A stretch of DNA of 31,437 nucleotides from JAHZFN01 sp965149945 (lineage in GTDB: Bacteria; Bacillota; Dehalobacteriia; UBA4068; UBA4997), in the NCBI GenBank assembly GCA_965149945.1, contig CBCTTQ010000024.1, positions 1-31,437 on the forward strand, in the 5' to 3' direction. Every line of letters starts with the position of its first letter. Within the stretch, counting starts at the first letter, position 1. Both the position numbers and the translations under genes were made by a program. Under the pieces are notes generated by a model. The model saw only the letters and a program-made list of their open reading frames with translations. It did not search any database and was not told where the DNA came from. This document shows, in pieces, positions 15,055 to 23,413 of the stretch.

Positions 15055-16779
15055 TTATAATTTTCGCTCCCGCTCAGTCGATTCCTGCTCGATATTTTCT
15101 TTCGGTAAACTCGGCGCGGCGGACGGCTCTTCTTCCACTGTCATCTCCTCGGCGGATTTCTCTGTAACCGCTGTATTTTTGGTCTTGCCTCGCCGACCGA
15201 ATTTCCGTCTGAAAATATTCATCACCTGTTCCGCTTCGGGCATTTTCAGTTTCAAGCTGATAAAGGCATAAACCACAACGCCGACGCCGATGCTGAGAAG
15301 AATCTGCACCAACTGTACCGCTTTGGAGGTAATGGGCAAAAATTGTTCAAAGAGACAGACGATCCCCAAGACAACAACCCCCATCACTGCCGAAATACCG
15401 ATGGTTTTCCCCATGGAAATCAACAGCGCTCGACCGCCGAAAGCGCCGATCTTTCGACGCAGCAAAAAGAGCAAAATGGCCATGTTCAAAATACCCGCGA
15501 TAGAATATGCCAATGCCAGACCGCCTTGCTGCATCACATCCACCAGCAACAAACTGAAAACCACATTGCCGAGAATCGAGAGCACCGCGCACCAAACAGG
15601 GGTGCGAGTATCTTTCAACGCGTAGAAAGAACGACTCAGAGTATGCACCGCCGAATAACCAAAAATCCCGATGCAGTAAAAAATCAACGCATATGCCGTT
15701 TGACTGGTGTTTTGCGCGGTAAAGTTACCGCTGCTGTATTCATATAACAAGCGGATGATGGGAGAACTGAGCACCGCGATGCCCACAGAGGCGGGGATAG
15801 TGACGAATACCACCGTCCGAACCCCCATCATTAAGGTCTCCTTAAATTCTTTCATCCGTTCCGTTGCCGCCAGACTTGTCATAGTGGGGAACACCGCCAC
15901 CCCAACCGCGATACCGAAAATAGAAATGGGAACCTGCATGATTCGCTGGGCGTTGCGCAGCGCTGTCAAGAGACCGGGCGCTAAATCCGAAGCCAGATTC
16001 TGATTGACAAATAAATTCAACTGCTGAGCGCCTAATCCGATCAAAACCGGAATAATTAACACGATCAGTTCACGGAAGCCTTCATCTTTGGTATCAAAGG
16101 AAAAAGTATAGTGAATTCCGATCTTCAACAGAGCACGGAACTGCACGAAGAAATTCAGGAACGCCCCCAAAACAACCCCGATGGAGAAGCCGGCAATGCC
16201 GTAACCGGGGAAAAAGCGCTCAATGGGACCCATCAACAACAGCCCGCCGACGATAATCCCCACATTATACAATACCGAACCAATGGCCGGAGCCGTAAAA
16301 TTTTTATAGGACTGCAAAATTCCGGTGCTGATTCCCGCAAAACACATGAAAATAACCTGGATAAACATAACCCTGGTCAAAAGAATGGTCAGCTCTTTGG
16401 TGGCGGCGTCAAAACCCGGTACCAGAAAATCCACAAAAGTCGGCGCCAAAATGATTCCCAGTGTAACACCGATGACCATCAAGAGCATAATCCAGTTGAA
16501 TATAATGCTGACGCTTTTCCAGCCTTGTTCTTCTTCTTTTCTCGCCAGATAACTGGAAAAAATAGGAATGAACGCCGCGCTCAAAGCGCCTCCCACCAGC
16601 AGCATATACAATGTATCGGGAACGGAAAACGCCGCGTTATACGCGTCTGTATAGCTGTTCTGACCGAATTTCGCCAGAATAATAATATCACGAACATAAC
16701 CCAACAGTCTCGACAACAGCATGGCGATCATCAGAATATTTGCCGCCTGCAAAACTCCGGACTTGGCTTTATTATCCAC
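15055..16779 (-). CDS. murJ: Lipid II flippase MurJ (MviN family)
   Basis: This 574-residue multi-pass membrane protein of the MOP superfamily moves lipid-linked peptidoglycan precursors across the membrane. About 14 hydrophobic helices can be counted. The MviN start is clear: SRLLGYVRDIIILAKFG, then DAYNAAFSVPDTL and GGALSAAFIPIF. The last 55 or so residues are a hydrophilic, acidic cytoplasmic tail (basic RRKFGRRGKTK, then Glu/Ser/Pro-rich), longer than in many homologues. The start is GTG at 16779 with an AGGTGGTGGAG ribosome binding site just upstream. A TATAAT (complement of 16825-16830) upstream has only a weak -35, so the promoter is uncertain. Confidence 0.93.
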   Translation of the reverse strand: MDNKAKSGVLQAANILMIAMLLSRLLGYVRDIIILAKFGQNSYTDAYNAAFSVPDTLYMLLVGGALSAAFIPIFSSYLARKEEEQGWKSVSIIFNWIMLLMVIGVTLGIILAPTFVDFLVPGFDAATKELTILLTRVMFIQVIFMCFAGISTGILQSYKNFTAPAIGSVLYNVGIIVGGLLLMGPIERFFPGYGIAGFSIGVVLGAFLNFFVQFRALLKIGIHYTFSFDTKDEGFRELIVLIIPVLIGLGAQQLNLFVNQNLASDLAPGLLTALRNAQRIMQVPISIFGIAVGVAVFPTMTSLAATERMKEFKETLMMGVRTVVFVTIPASVGIAVLSSPIIRLLYEYSSGNFTAQNTSQTAYALIFYCIGIFGYSAVHTLSRSFYALKDTRTPVWCAVLSILGNVVFSLLLVDVMQQGGLALAYSIAGILNMAILLFLLRRKIGAFGGRALLISMGKTIGISAVMGVVVLGIVCLFEQFLPITSKAVQLVQILLSIGVGVVVYAFISLKLKMPEAEQVMNIFRRKFGRRGKTKNTAVTEKSAEEMTVEEEPSAAPSLPKENIEQESTERERKL

Positions 16780-16896
16780 TGCTCCACCACCTAATTCATT
16801 TTATAAAAAGATACCATAGCATTTATTATATCATTTTTTCGCCGACAAGAAAAGCTTATCCGAAAAATTTCACGGAGAATTCAGAATACGCGGCCA

Positions 16897-16934
16897 ACAA
16901 AAAAAGACAGTTCGACCCTCTGTCGAACCGTCTT
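16897..16934 (-). terminator. Intrinsic terminator of the ModE-type regulator gene
   Basis: On the minus strand a 13-base-pair stem, AAGACGGTTCGAC with GTCGAACTGTCTT (one G-U pair), closes the loop AGAGG and is followed by seven T. It ends the regulator transcript about 25 bases after its stop codon, before the murJ promoter region. Confidence 0.92.
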
Positions 16935-16959
16935 GAAAACAATCTTCTTTTTTATGGAT

Positions 16960-17310
16960 TTACTTCAAAAATTCGGAGAAATTACGTTCGAAGCTTTCTT
17001 GAGCCGCGGAAGAAATTTCCGCGATAAAACTGTCATACGCCTCCAAGAATTTTCTGCCTTCCGCCGTAATCGTTGAGCCGCAGCCCCGACCGACCTGACG
17101 AAAAATCAGCTGAAACCCCAGATTTTCTTCTACCTTATGAATAATTTTCCATGCTTTACTATATGCCATATGCATGGATTCCGCCGCCTTCAACAAAGAG
17201 CCGTAACGATCTACCCCGCGCATCAAATCCGCAATCCCGGGACCGAAGGCATTGCCTTCATCCTCTCCTTTGATAAACAACCTTAGTTTATAATGTAAAT
17301 CTTTCTCCAT
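16960..17310 (-). CDS. ModE-type winged helix-turn-helix regulator (DNA-binding domain only)
   Basis: The 116-residue protein matches the N-terminal domain of ModE and the LysR-type winged helix. SLLKAAESMHMAYSKAWKII is the helix-turn-helix, followed by EENLGFQLIFRQVGRGCGST and ITAEGRKFL, the wing and dimer helix. There is no MOP-type molybdate-binding domain, so the effector is unknown. Stand-alone versions are common in anaerobes and often lie near molybdate or tungstate transport or formate dehydrogenase genes, none of which are here. The start at 17310 is chosen over the upstream ATG at 17331 because GAGGGTGA (complement of 17315-17322) is correctly spaced for it. It is transcribed alone, with its own terminator. 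Confidence 0.8.
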   Translation of the reverse strand: MEKDLHYKLRLFIKGEDEGNAFGPGIADLMRGVDRYGSLLKAAESMHMAYSKAWKIIHKVEENLGFQLIFRQVGRGCGSTITAEGRKFLEAYDSFIAEISSAAQESFERNFSEFLK

Positions 17311-17533
17311 TTCGTCACCCTCAATTCTCATCGTATGTTCTCAATCTCTCTTTCAGGAATATACCAAACCCCCGAACAATTTCTTCTTTATTTATTGTAT
17401 CACTTATTTCACAAAAAATCCAGAAAAAAATAACATAATTTCCTCTATTGCCCAAAGAGAATAAAAAAGTTTCTCCTTATTCGCTCGCGCTCTTTCCATC
17501 CGTAGAATAAGGCGGCCAACTTTCCGCAAACCC

Positions 17534-17562
17534 TTGTAAAAAAAAACAAAATACGATATAAT
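17534..17562 (+). promoter_or_regulatory. Promoter for ychF
   Basis: TTGTAA at 17534-17539 and TATAAT at 17557-17562 are 17 bases apart. Just upstream, in the roughly 330-base gap between the divergent regulator gene and ychF, CCTTATTC at 17475-17482 and GAATAAGG at 17505-17512 form an 8-base inverted repeat of unknown meaning. The rest of the gap shows nothing recognisable. Confidence 0.8.
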
Positions 17563-17639
17563 GAATATCGGATTTTTTTCGTTACACCCATTCTTCGCGG
17601 CAAATTACCGCAACATCGATATAAAGGAGACTGGTAATT

Positions 17640-18734
17640 ATGAAATTAGGAATATTGGGACTGCCCAATGTGGGCAAGAGCACCCTTTTTAACGCCATTA
17701 CCAATGCAGGAGCTGAATCCGCCAATTATCCCTTCTGTACCATCGAACCTAATGTGGGCATGGTTTCCGTTCCCGACCACCGTCTGGATGTGCTGGGAGA
17801 AATGCACCATTCCGCAAAAATCGTGCCGGCCGTCATCGAGTTTGTGGACATTGCCGGTCTGGTAAAAGGCGCCAGTCGCGGCGAAGGATTGGGCAACAAA
17901 TTTCTCTCTCATATTCGTGAAGTAGATGCCCTTGTACATGTGGTGCGCTGCTTCGATGATGTAAACATCGTTCATGTAGACGGCAGCGTCGACCCTGTTC
18001 GGGATATGGAAACCATCAATTTGGAGTTGATTTTCGCCGACTTGGAAATGATCGAAAAGCGATTGCAAAAATGTACGAAAATGCTAAAGGGCGATAAAAG
18101 TGTTCAATCGGAAATTACTATGCTGGAAAATCTGAAAGCCTTGCTGGAAGACGGAAATCCCGCCCGCAGCTATGAATTTTCGGAAAAAGAACGGCACATG
18201 GTCAGCCAAATTTCTCTGCTCACCATGAAACCGGTTCTCTATGCCGCCAATATGGATGAAGCCTCTTTTCAAAATTATGAAACAGAGAACAGTTACTACC
18301 GCCAAGTGGTGGAACAAGCACAAAAGGAAAACGCCATGGTTTTGCCCATCTGCGCCCAGCTGGAACAAGATATCGCCGAACTGGAAGATGACGAAAAACA
18401 AATGTTTCTGGCGGAACTGGGGCTGGAAGAAAGCGGCCTGGATCGTCTGGTCAAAGTCAGCTACACCCTCTTAGGACTGATCAGTTTTTTGACAACAGGT
18501 CCCGACGAAACTCGAGCCTGGACGATTACCCGCGGCACCAAAGCGCCTCAGGCAGCCGGTAAAATCCACAGCGATTTTGAAAAAGGATTTATCCGGGCAG
18601 AAACCATTTCCTATGAGGATTTAATCCAATGTGGCTCCATGACCAAAGCTAAAGAAAAAGGACTGGTACGTTCGGAAGGAAAGGATTATGTAGTCAAAGA
18701 CGGCGATATCATTCTCTTCCGCTTTAATGTATAA
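17640..18734 (+). CDS. ychF: Redox-regulated ATPase YchF (Obg family)
   Basis: This conserved 364-residue P-loop protein binds ribosomes and hydrolyses ATP rather than GTP, and is linked to oxidative stress responses and translation. GLPNVGKST near the N-terminus is the P-loop, and DIAGLVKGASRGEGLGN is the G3/Obg-like loop. The G4 motif reads NMDE instead of NKxD, the known reason for ATP preference. A coiled-coil insertion follows, and the C-terminal TGS-like domain carries ETRAWTITRGTKAPQAAG and ends in DGDIILFRFNV. AAAGGAG at 17623-17629 is the ribosome binding site. It appears monocistronic, between its own promoter and a terminator. Confidence 0.97.
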   Translation: MKLGILGLPNVGKSTLFNAITNAGAESANYPFCTIEPNVGMVSVPDHRLDVLGEMHHSAKIVPAVIEFVDIAGLVKGASRGEGLGNKFLSHIREVDALVHVVRCFDDVNIVHVDGSVDPVRDMETINLELIFADLEMIEKRLQKCTKMLKGDKSVQSEITMLENLKALLEDGNPARSYEFSEKERHMVSQISLLTMKPVLYAANMDEASFQNYETENSYYRQVVEQAQKENAMVLPICAQLEQDIAELEDDEKQMFLAELGLEESGLDRLVKVSYTLLGLISFLTTGPDETRAWTITRGTKAPQAAGKIHSDFEKGFIRAETISYEDLIQCGSMTKAKEKGLVRSEGKDYVVKDGDIILFRFNV

Positions 18735-18851
18735 CAATCATATAAACGAAAAACAGTTGCCTGTAACTTTTTACCGACAGCAACATCGCCACCGAATAAC
18801 CTCTGTTTACTTGATCAAGAAAATAAAAAAACACAAAAATAAAGACTTTTC

Positions 18852-18882
18852 AAAGAATCGCTTTTTCAAAGTGATTCTTTTT
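18852..18882 (+). terminator. Intrinsic terminator after ychF
   Basis: AAAGAATCGCTTT at 18852-18864 pairs with AAAGTGATTCTTT at 18868-18880 (one G-T pair) around the loop TTC, with the stem running into T residues. It lies about 120 bases after the ychF stop. Confidence 0.8.
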
Positions 18883-18949
18883 ATTATTGATTTATTTTTT
18901 ACAAAAACCACACAACTATGGAAGATTCATGAATGGTTTGCTTTTTGTA

Positions 18950-18978
18950 TTTACATTCCAGATAGATAGGTGTATGAT
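18950..18978 (+). promoter_or_regulatory. Promoter for the MFS transporter gene
   Basis: TTTACA at 18950-18955 and TATGAT at 18973-18978 are separated by 17 bases. The -10 box lies so close to the ribosome binding site (AAAAGGAAGA at 18981-18990) that the transcript would begin within or right before it, giving an almost leaderless mRNA. Confidence 0.6.
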
Positions 18979-18994
18979 GTAAAAGGAAGATTTT

Positions 18995-20455
18995 TTGATT
19001 TCAATGAAAGTAGGTATTTTCACTTTGCGTATCAAGAACAATTTTGATTCTAACAAAAGAATAATTTTATTGGCGGTCATCTTATTCGGAAGCTTTTTGG
19101 CGATTTTGAATCAAACGTTGATGTTGCCCGCGTTGGCTAGTATTATGGAAGATATGGACGTTACCGCTAACACCGTGCAATGGCTGACCACCGGATTTAT
19201 GATGCTCAACGGCATTATGATCCCCATCACTGCTTTTTTCATCGATCGATTCAGCAATCGCCGTCTTTTTATCGGGGCTATGGGGATTTTGGCGCTGGGT
19301 TCTTTGGTTTGCGCCTTTGCTCCCAATTTCCAATTGCTGCTGTTAGGCCGTCTGATTCAAGCAACCAGCGTCGGCATCATCATGCCTATGATGCAAACAT
19401 TGGTGATGTATCTATTCCCGCGGGAAAAACGCGGTTACGCCATGGGCATTCAAGGAATCGTCATCGGTTTTGCTCCCGCCATCGGTCCCACTTTATCGGG
19501 GCTGATCGTCGATACCTTGGGATGGCAGTACATTTTTTATATCATCATTCCCCTCACCGTCGTTGATATGATTGCCGCCTATTTTCTGATGCCCAATTTG
19601 ACAGAACCCGGACACCCTCGTTTGGATATCTTTTCTATCATTCTGTCCACCATCGGCTGCGGAGGCGTTCTTTACGGTTGCTCTATGGCGGGCAGTTTCG
19701 GCTGGGCAAACGTCAACTCCTGGGCGCCTATCGGAATCGGTATCATCGCGCTGGCGTTTTTCGCCTACCGACAATACAAACTGGACGAACCTTTTTTGAA
19801 CATTTTTGTATTGAAACATAAGTCTTTCCTGGTAGGAACGATCCTGGCAATGACCACTTTCGGTCTGATGATTTCCTGTGAAAATTTGTTGCCCCTTTAT
19901 ATCCAAAACGCTTTGGGAGACAGCGCCTTGGTTTCCGGGTTGGTGATGCTGCCCGGAGCGATTCTTATGGGAGTATTCAGCCCCATTACCGGAAAACTGT
20001 TTGATCAATTCGGACCGCGAGGACTGGCTCTGGCCGGGTTTTTGATCATCGCTGGGACCAATTTGGGATTGACCAAAATCACATTGGAGACCTCCGTAAT
20101 CATGTTGGGAGTTCTTTATTCCATCCGTCTGCTGGGAATCACAATGATCACCATGCCTATGACCACTTGGGGATTAAACAGCTTGGATAACAATTTACTG
20201 GCTCATGGAACCTCTGTCAACGCCTGCTTCCGTCAGATTTTCGGATCCATTATTACCGCCGTTATGATCACCACCATGACCAACACGCAAAACAAATTCA
20301 TCGATCCCGCCTCTGCCGACGCCATGTTGAAAGGATTCCAAAACTCCTTTTTGCTGTCCACATTTTTAGCGGTATTATTATTGCTGCTCTCCTATTTCAC
20401 CGTACACGATTACGAAAATATCGCCGCCATTCATCGCCGCAAACAAAAAGCATAG
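18995..20455 (+). CDS. MFS transporter of the DHA2 (EmrB/QacA-like, 14-helix) family
   Basis: A 486-residue integral membrane protein, probably a proton-driven exporter of drugs or other small molecules. About 14 hydrophobic segments are present. The loop after helix 2 reads FIDRFSNRR, a motif A variant. AIGPTLSGLI in helix 5 is the antiporter motif C that marks drug-efflux members. The substrate is not predictable. The start is uncertain: TTG at 18995 is well spaced from AAAAGGAAGA, while ATG at 19004 is a better codon but lies about 14 bases from it. The gene has its own promoter and no adjacent regulator. Confidence 0.85.
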   Translation: MISMKVGIFTLRIKNNFDSNKRIILLAVILFGSFLAILNQTLMLPALASIMEDMDVTANTVQWLTTGFMMLNGIMIPITAFFIDRFSNRRLFIGAMGILALGSLVCAFAPNFQLLLLGRLIQATSVGIIMPMMQTLVMYLFPREKRGYAMGIQGIVIGFAPAIGPTLSGLIVDTLGWQYIFYIIIPLTVVDMIAAYFLMPNLTEPGHPRLDIFSIILSTIGCGGVLYGCSMAGSFGWANVNSWAPIGIGIIALAFFAYRQYKLDEPFLNIFVLKHKSFLVGTILAMTTFGLMISCENLLPLYIQNALGDSALVSGLVMLPGAILMGVFSPITGKLFDQFGPRGLALAGFLIIAGTNLGLTKITLETSVIMLGVLYSIRLLGITMITMPMTTWGLNSLDNNLLAHGTSVNACFRQIFGSIITAVMITTMTNTQNKFIDPASADAMLKGFQNSFLLSTFLAVLLLLLSYFTVHDYENIAAIHRRKQKA

Positions 20456-20521
20456 AAAACGTTCCTTTTCTTTTGTGAGAAAATATGCTATACTAACGGC
20501 AAGGGGTAAGGAGATGAGCCT

Positions 20522-20767
20522 ATGTTGACAATCTTCAATCGTAAAGAAGTGTTGCTGACCTATTCCTTCAAGGATCAGGCCGACGCTAAGGAAATTCTCA
20601 CAAACAATCAAATTCCTTATCGTCTGAAATCTAAAAGCAACCAAAAAAATACCGGCAGCGTCTTTCAGGGAAAAATGGAAAACGCTTATGAATATCGTCT
20701 TTTCGTCCATAAAAAAGATTGGGCAAAAGCAAAATATCTCCTCGCCCATCAATTGAAACGGCGTTGA
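20522..20767 (+). CDS. Small DUF2007-like protein
   Basis: The 81-residue soluble protein has a strong ribosome binding site (TAAGGAGATG, about 20507-20516) before its ATG and a terminator just after. Its layout is an N-terminal segment with an ILTNNQIPY-type strand, a basic middle, and YRLFVHKKDWAKAKYLL. This resembles the DUF2007 ferredoxin-like family of putative signal-transducing proteins, a weak family match by eye. An extended -10 element, TGCTATACT at 20486-20494, may be its own promoter. Its function is unknown. Confidence 0.7.
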   Translation: MLTIFNRKEVLLTYSFKDQADAKEILTNNQIPYRLKSKSNQKNTGSVFQGKMENAYEYRLFVHKKDWAKAKYLLAHQLKRR

Positions 20768-20811
20768 TTTGTGATCCCGCTAATCATGTGAAGTCTCACT
20801 GACGTATCTTT

Positions 20812-20837
20812 AAAATCGTTCTTCGGAACGATTTTTT
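20812..20837 (+). terminator. Intrinsic terminator with UUCG tetraloop
   Basis: AAAATCGTTC at 20812-20821 and GAACGATTTT at 20826-20835 form a perfect 10-base-pair stem closed by the very stable C(TTCG)G tetraloop, with a six-T run at 20832-20837. It ends the small DUF2007-like gene. Confidence 0.93.
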
Positions 20838-21001
20838 CTTTTATTTTCTTTGTTTCCGTTTTTTCTAAGGCAATATTTACAGCGCCGCCAAAGATTTTTT
20901 TTCGAAGGAGTTTTCCTGACTGAAATTTCTTCCGCTTCACATATTTTTTTCGCTGCCTCATACATTGTTTCAGAAGCCTTTTGAGAAAGTAGGCGCAACC
21001 C

Positions 21002-22288
21002 ATGTATATTCATATCGTAACGCCCACCGACACCCCCGAAACCGTTGCTCGTCAATACGGCATTTCCACAGAACGATTGGTCAGCGACAACGGCATTTCC
21101 GATCTGTCCCGATTGGTTCCCGGGCAGGCCTTGTTGATTCTGCGACCGCAAATCATCTATACCGCCAAACGAGGAGATACCTTGTTCTCCATTGCTCGTC
21201 AATACGGTATCAGCGCCATGGAATTGCTGCAACGCAATCCCGTCTATCTTTTTCAACAATTATACCCCGGGGATCAGCTCACAATTTCCTTTCAAGGAGC
21301 GGGCAACCGTAAAATAAATTCCTATGGATTCTCCTATCCCAATGTTCCGGAACCCATCTTAAAGCGAGCGCTTCCCTGCCTGACCCGAGGCGCTGTTTTC
21401 AGCTATGGCTTCCAAAAAGACGGTTCACTGCGTCCGATTCCCGATCAAGCCATCATCGACACTCTCTACACCTATAAAACAGCTCCGATCCTGGTATTTT
21501 CTTCCCTGAACGAGAAAGGAAGTTTTGACAGCGAGCGCGCTTCTTTTCTTCTGCGAAACAAAGCCCTATGGCAAACCGTCATCGACAACCTGCTCCAGAC
21601 CATGCGTGCCAAAGGCTACCTGGGTCTGGATATTGATTTTGAATACATTCCCGCATCAGACGGCGCCGCTTACAGCGCATTTATCTATCAGACAGCGACA
21701 GCGTTACATCGTTATGGCTACAGCGTCAATGTGGATCTGGCTCCCAAAACTTCCTCTCAACAGCAAGGAATCCTTTATGAAGGGCTTGATTACGCGGCCA
21801 TCGGCGAAGCCGCCGATACAGTGTTACTGATGACCTATGAATGGGGATACGCCGCAGGAGAACCCAGAGCCATCGCGCCATTGCCCCAAGTGCGTCAGGT
21901 GGTGCAATACGCAGTCAGCCAAATTAAACGAGAAAAAATTTATCTGGGCATTCCCAATTATGGCTATGATTGGCCTGTTCGCGCGAAAAAAAGCATCGGT
22001 CAGGCAAAAAGCCTGGGCAATGAAGAAGCCGTACGCCTCGCGGCGGCAACCAACGCCCAAATTCATTACGACCAACAGGCGGAAGCTCCCTATTTTGAAT
22101 ACCGCGCCAACGATGGGCAGGAGCATCTCGTCTGGTTCGAAGATGTTCGCAGCATCCAAAAAAAATTTCGTCTCATGGACGAATTTCAGCTGCGCGGTCC
22201 AGGATATTGGAACCTGTCACGACCTTTCGCCCAAAATTGGAGTCTGCTCAGTTACGATTATGTCATAAATAAAGAAGTTCCCTGGTAA
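21002..22288 (+). CDS. LysM-GH18 protein, spore-cortex hydrolase-like (SleL/YaaH type)
   Basis: This is a 428-residue glycoside hydrolase. Two LysM modules at about residues 2-47 and 50-96 would bind peptidoglycan or cortex; both contain the repeat ARQYGIS. A GH18 barrel fills the rest, with the catalytic DxDxE motif as DIDFE (210-214, catalytic E214) in YLGLDIDFEY. The order and the lack of a signal peptide match the Bacillus SleL/YaaH N-acetylglucosaminidases that act on spore cortex in germination, which suggests a spore-former. The ribosome binding site is weak (AAAGTAGG). It converges with dapB; a weak hairpin spans its 3' end. Confidence 0.88.
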   Translation: MYIHIVTPTDTPETVARQYGISTERLVSDNGISDLSRLVPGQALLILRPQIIYTAKRGDTLFSIARQYGISAMELLQRNPVYLFQQLYPGDQLTISFQGAGNRKINSYGFSYPNVPEPILKRALPCLTRGAVFSYGFQKDGSLRPIPDQAIIDTLYTYKTAPILVFSSLNEKGSFDSERASFLLRNKALWQTVIDNLLQTMRAKGYLGLDIDFEYIPASDGAAYSAFIYQTATALHRYGYSVNVDLAPKTSSQQQGILYEGLDYAAIGEAADTVLLMTYEWGYAAGEPRAIAPLPQVRQVVQYAVSQIKREKIYLGIPNYGYDWPVRAKKSIGQAKSLGNEEAVRLAAATNAQIHYDQQAEAPYFEYRANDGQEHLVWFEDVRSIQKKFRLMDEFQLRGPGYWNLSRPFAQNWSLLSYDYVINKEVPW

Positions 22289-22354
22289 TGCCACGCATTC
22301 CCAGGAAACCTCTTTTCCAAAGAAATTTTTTCTTTTGTTTTTATAATACTCTGT

Positions 22355-23134
22355 TTAAAGCAAATCTCCTTTTTTGCGCAGGTATTGATACATTACATCT
22401 TGCATATCATAATATCCTTGCCTTCCCTGAATATACGCTGCCGCGATCAACGCTCCGTTGGCAAAAGCTTTTCGAGAAAATGACTCATGAACAATGGTCA
22501 ACTGTTCGTATTCCCCCACAGCGGTCATCTCATGAACGCCTACATAACCTCCCGCCCGAATGGCATTAATATGTACCGGGCGATTCAACTCATCTTCCAG
22601 CACTCCGGCAATTTTTTTGGCTGTGGCGGAAAGATCCGCCTTTTTATTATGATGCCGCTCTGTAATGGCATAGTCATATTCCGGCAGCAGCTGCGCCACT
22701 CGACGAGCCAAAATCATCATAACATTAACACCCGGGGTTACATTAGGCGCGTATACCGCGCCGAAATTTTCCGTTTCATTTGCGGTTTTTTGAATCCGCC
22801 GCAATTCCTCGTCAGAAAAATTCGTAGTACAAATGACCATCCTCACCCCATATCGCGCGCATACCGGCAACAAAGCCATGGTAGCTTCCGAACTGGAAAA
22901 ATCAATCAAAACATCAGGGGCTTGTTTTTGAAATCCGACTGCCGCGTCACTGACAGAATAAACAGGACAATCGATTTTGTTTCGGAAAGGCAATATTTCC
23001 ATCAAATTTTTTCCTGCCTTTTCACTGCCGTTTCGGCATATACACATCACGGGGTACACATTTCCTTCGGACTGAAGAATCAGACTCAGCACCTGTTTCC
23101 CCGCTCTCCCCAGTCCGCAAAGCGCTACTCTCAT
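22355..23134 (-). CDS. dapB: 4-hydroxy-tetrahydrodipicolinate reductase (DapB family, divergent)
   Basis: The 259-residue protein reduces the dipicolinate precursor in the lysine / diaminopimelate pathway, if it acts as classical DapB. The N-terminal Rossmann turn is GLGRAGKQV. VLIDFSSSEA, then ICTTNFS and APNVTPGVNVMM, match the family. The catalytic pair is H161-H162 with K165 (ERHHNKKADLS). The usual DAPSGTA motif reads ADLSATA here, losing its Gly, so this is a divergent member. RAGGYVGVHE and HESFSRKAFANGA complete the C-terminal domain. AAAAGGAGTGA (complement of 23141-23151) is the ribosome binding site. No other dap genes are nearby. Confidence 0.85.
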   Translation of the reverse strand: MRVALCGLGRAGKQVLSLILQSEGNVYPVMCICRNGSEKAGKNLMEILPFRNKIDCPVYSVSDAAVGFQKQAPDVLIDFSSSEATMALLPVCARYGVRMVICTTNFSDEELRRIQKTANETENFGAVYAPNVTPGVNVMMILARRVAQLLPEYDYAITERHHNKKADLSATAKKIAGVLEDELNRPVHINAIRAGGYVGVHEMTAVGEYEQLTIVHESFSRKAFANGALIAAAYIQGRQGYYDMQDVMYQYLRKKGDLL

Positions 23135-23224
23135 AACAAATCACTCCTTTTGATCAAACACACTATATACAAAACAATCAACCAAACACATTTCCGCTCG
23201 AAAATCTATTGATTATATAATCTA

Positions 23225-23253
23225 ACTATATCATATTTAGGAATATTTGTAAA
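23225..23253 (-). promoter_or_regulatory. Probable promoter for dapB
   Basis: On the minus strand TTTACA (complement of 23248-23253) and TATAGT (complement of 23225-23230) are 17 bases apart. The leader would be about 85 bases, too short for a lysine riboswitch, and none is seen. Confidence 0.55.
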
Positions 23254-23413
23254 TCTGCGCCGCGCTAAAATTGAGTTATCCCTAAGAATCCTTTCCTTTT
23301 TAAGGAAATTTTGATAATCAGAAGAATACCAAACTCCTTTATTCGGGCAGGATTTTTTTCAAAAATCCCGAACTCTCTTCAAAGAAAAAAAAGAAAAACG
23401 GAGGAACAGGGTT

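Noticed and set aside
22487..23212. A 241-codon plus-strand open frame opposite dapB
   Set aside because: The minus-strand dapB has clear family motifs, promoter and ribosome binding site; the opposing frame has none.
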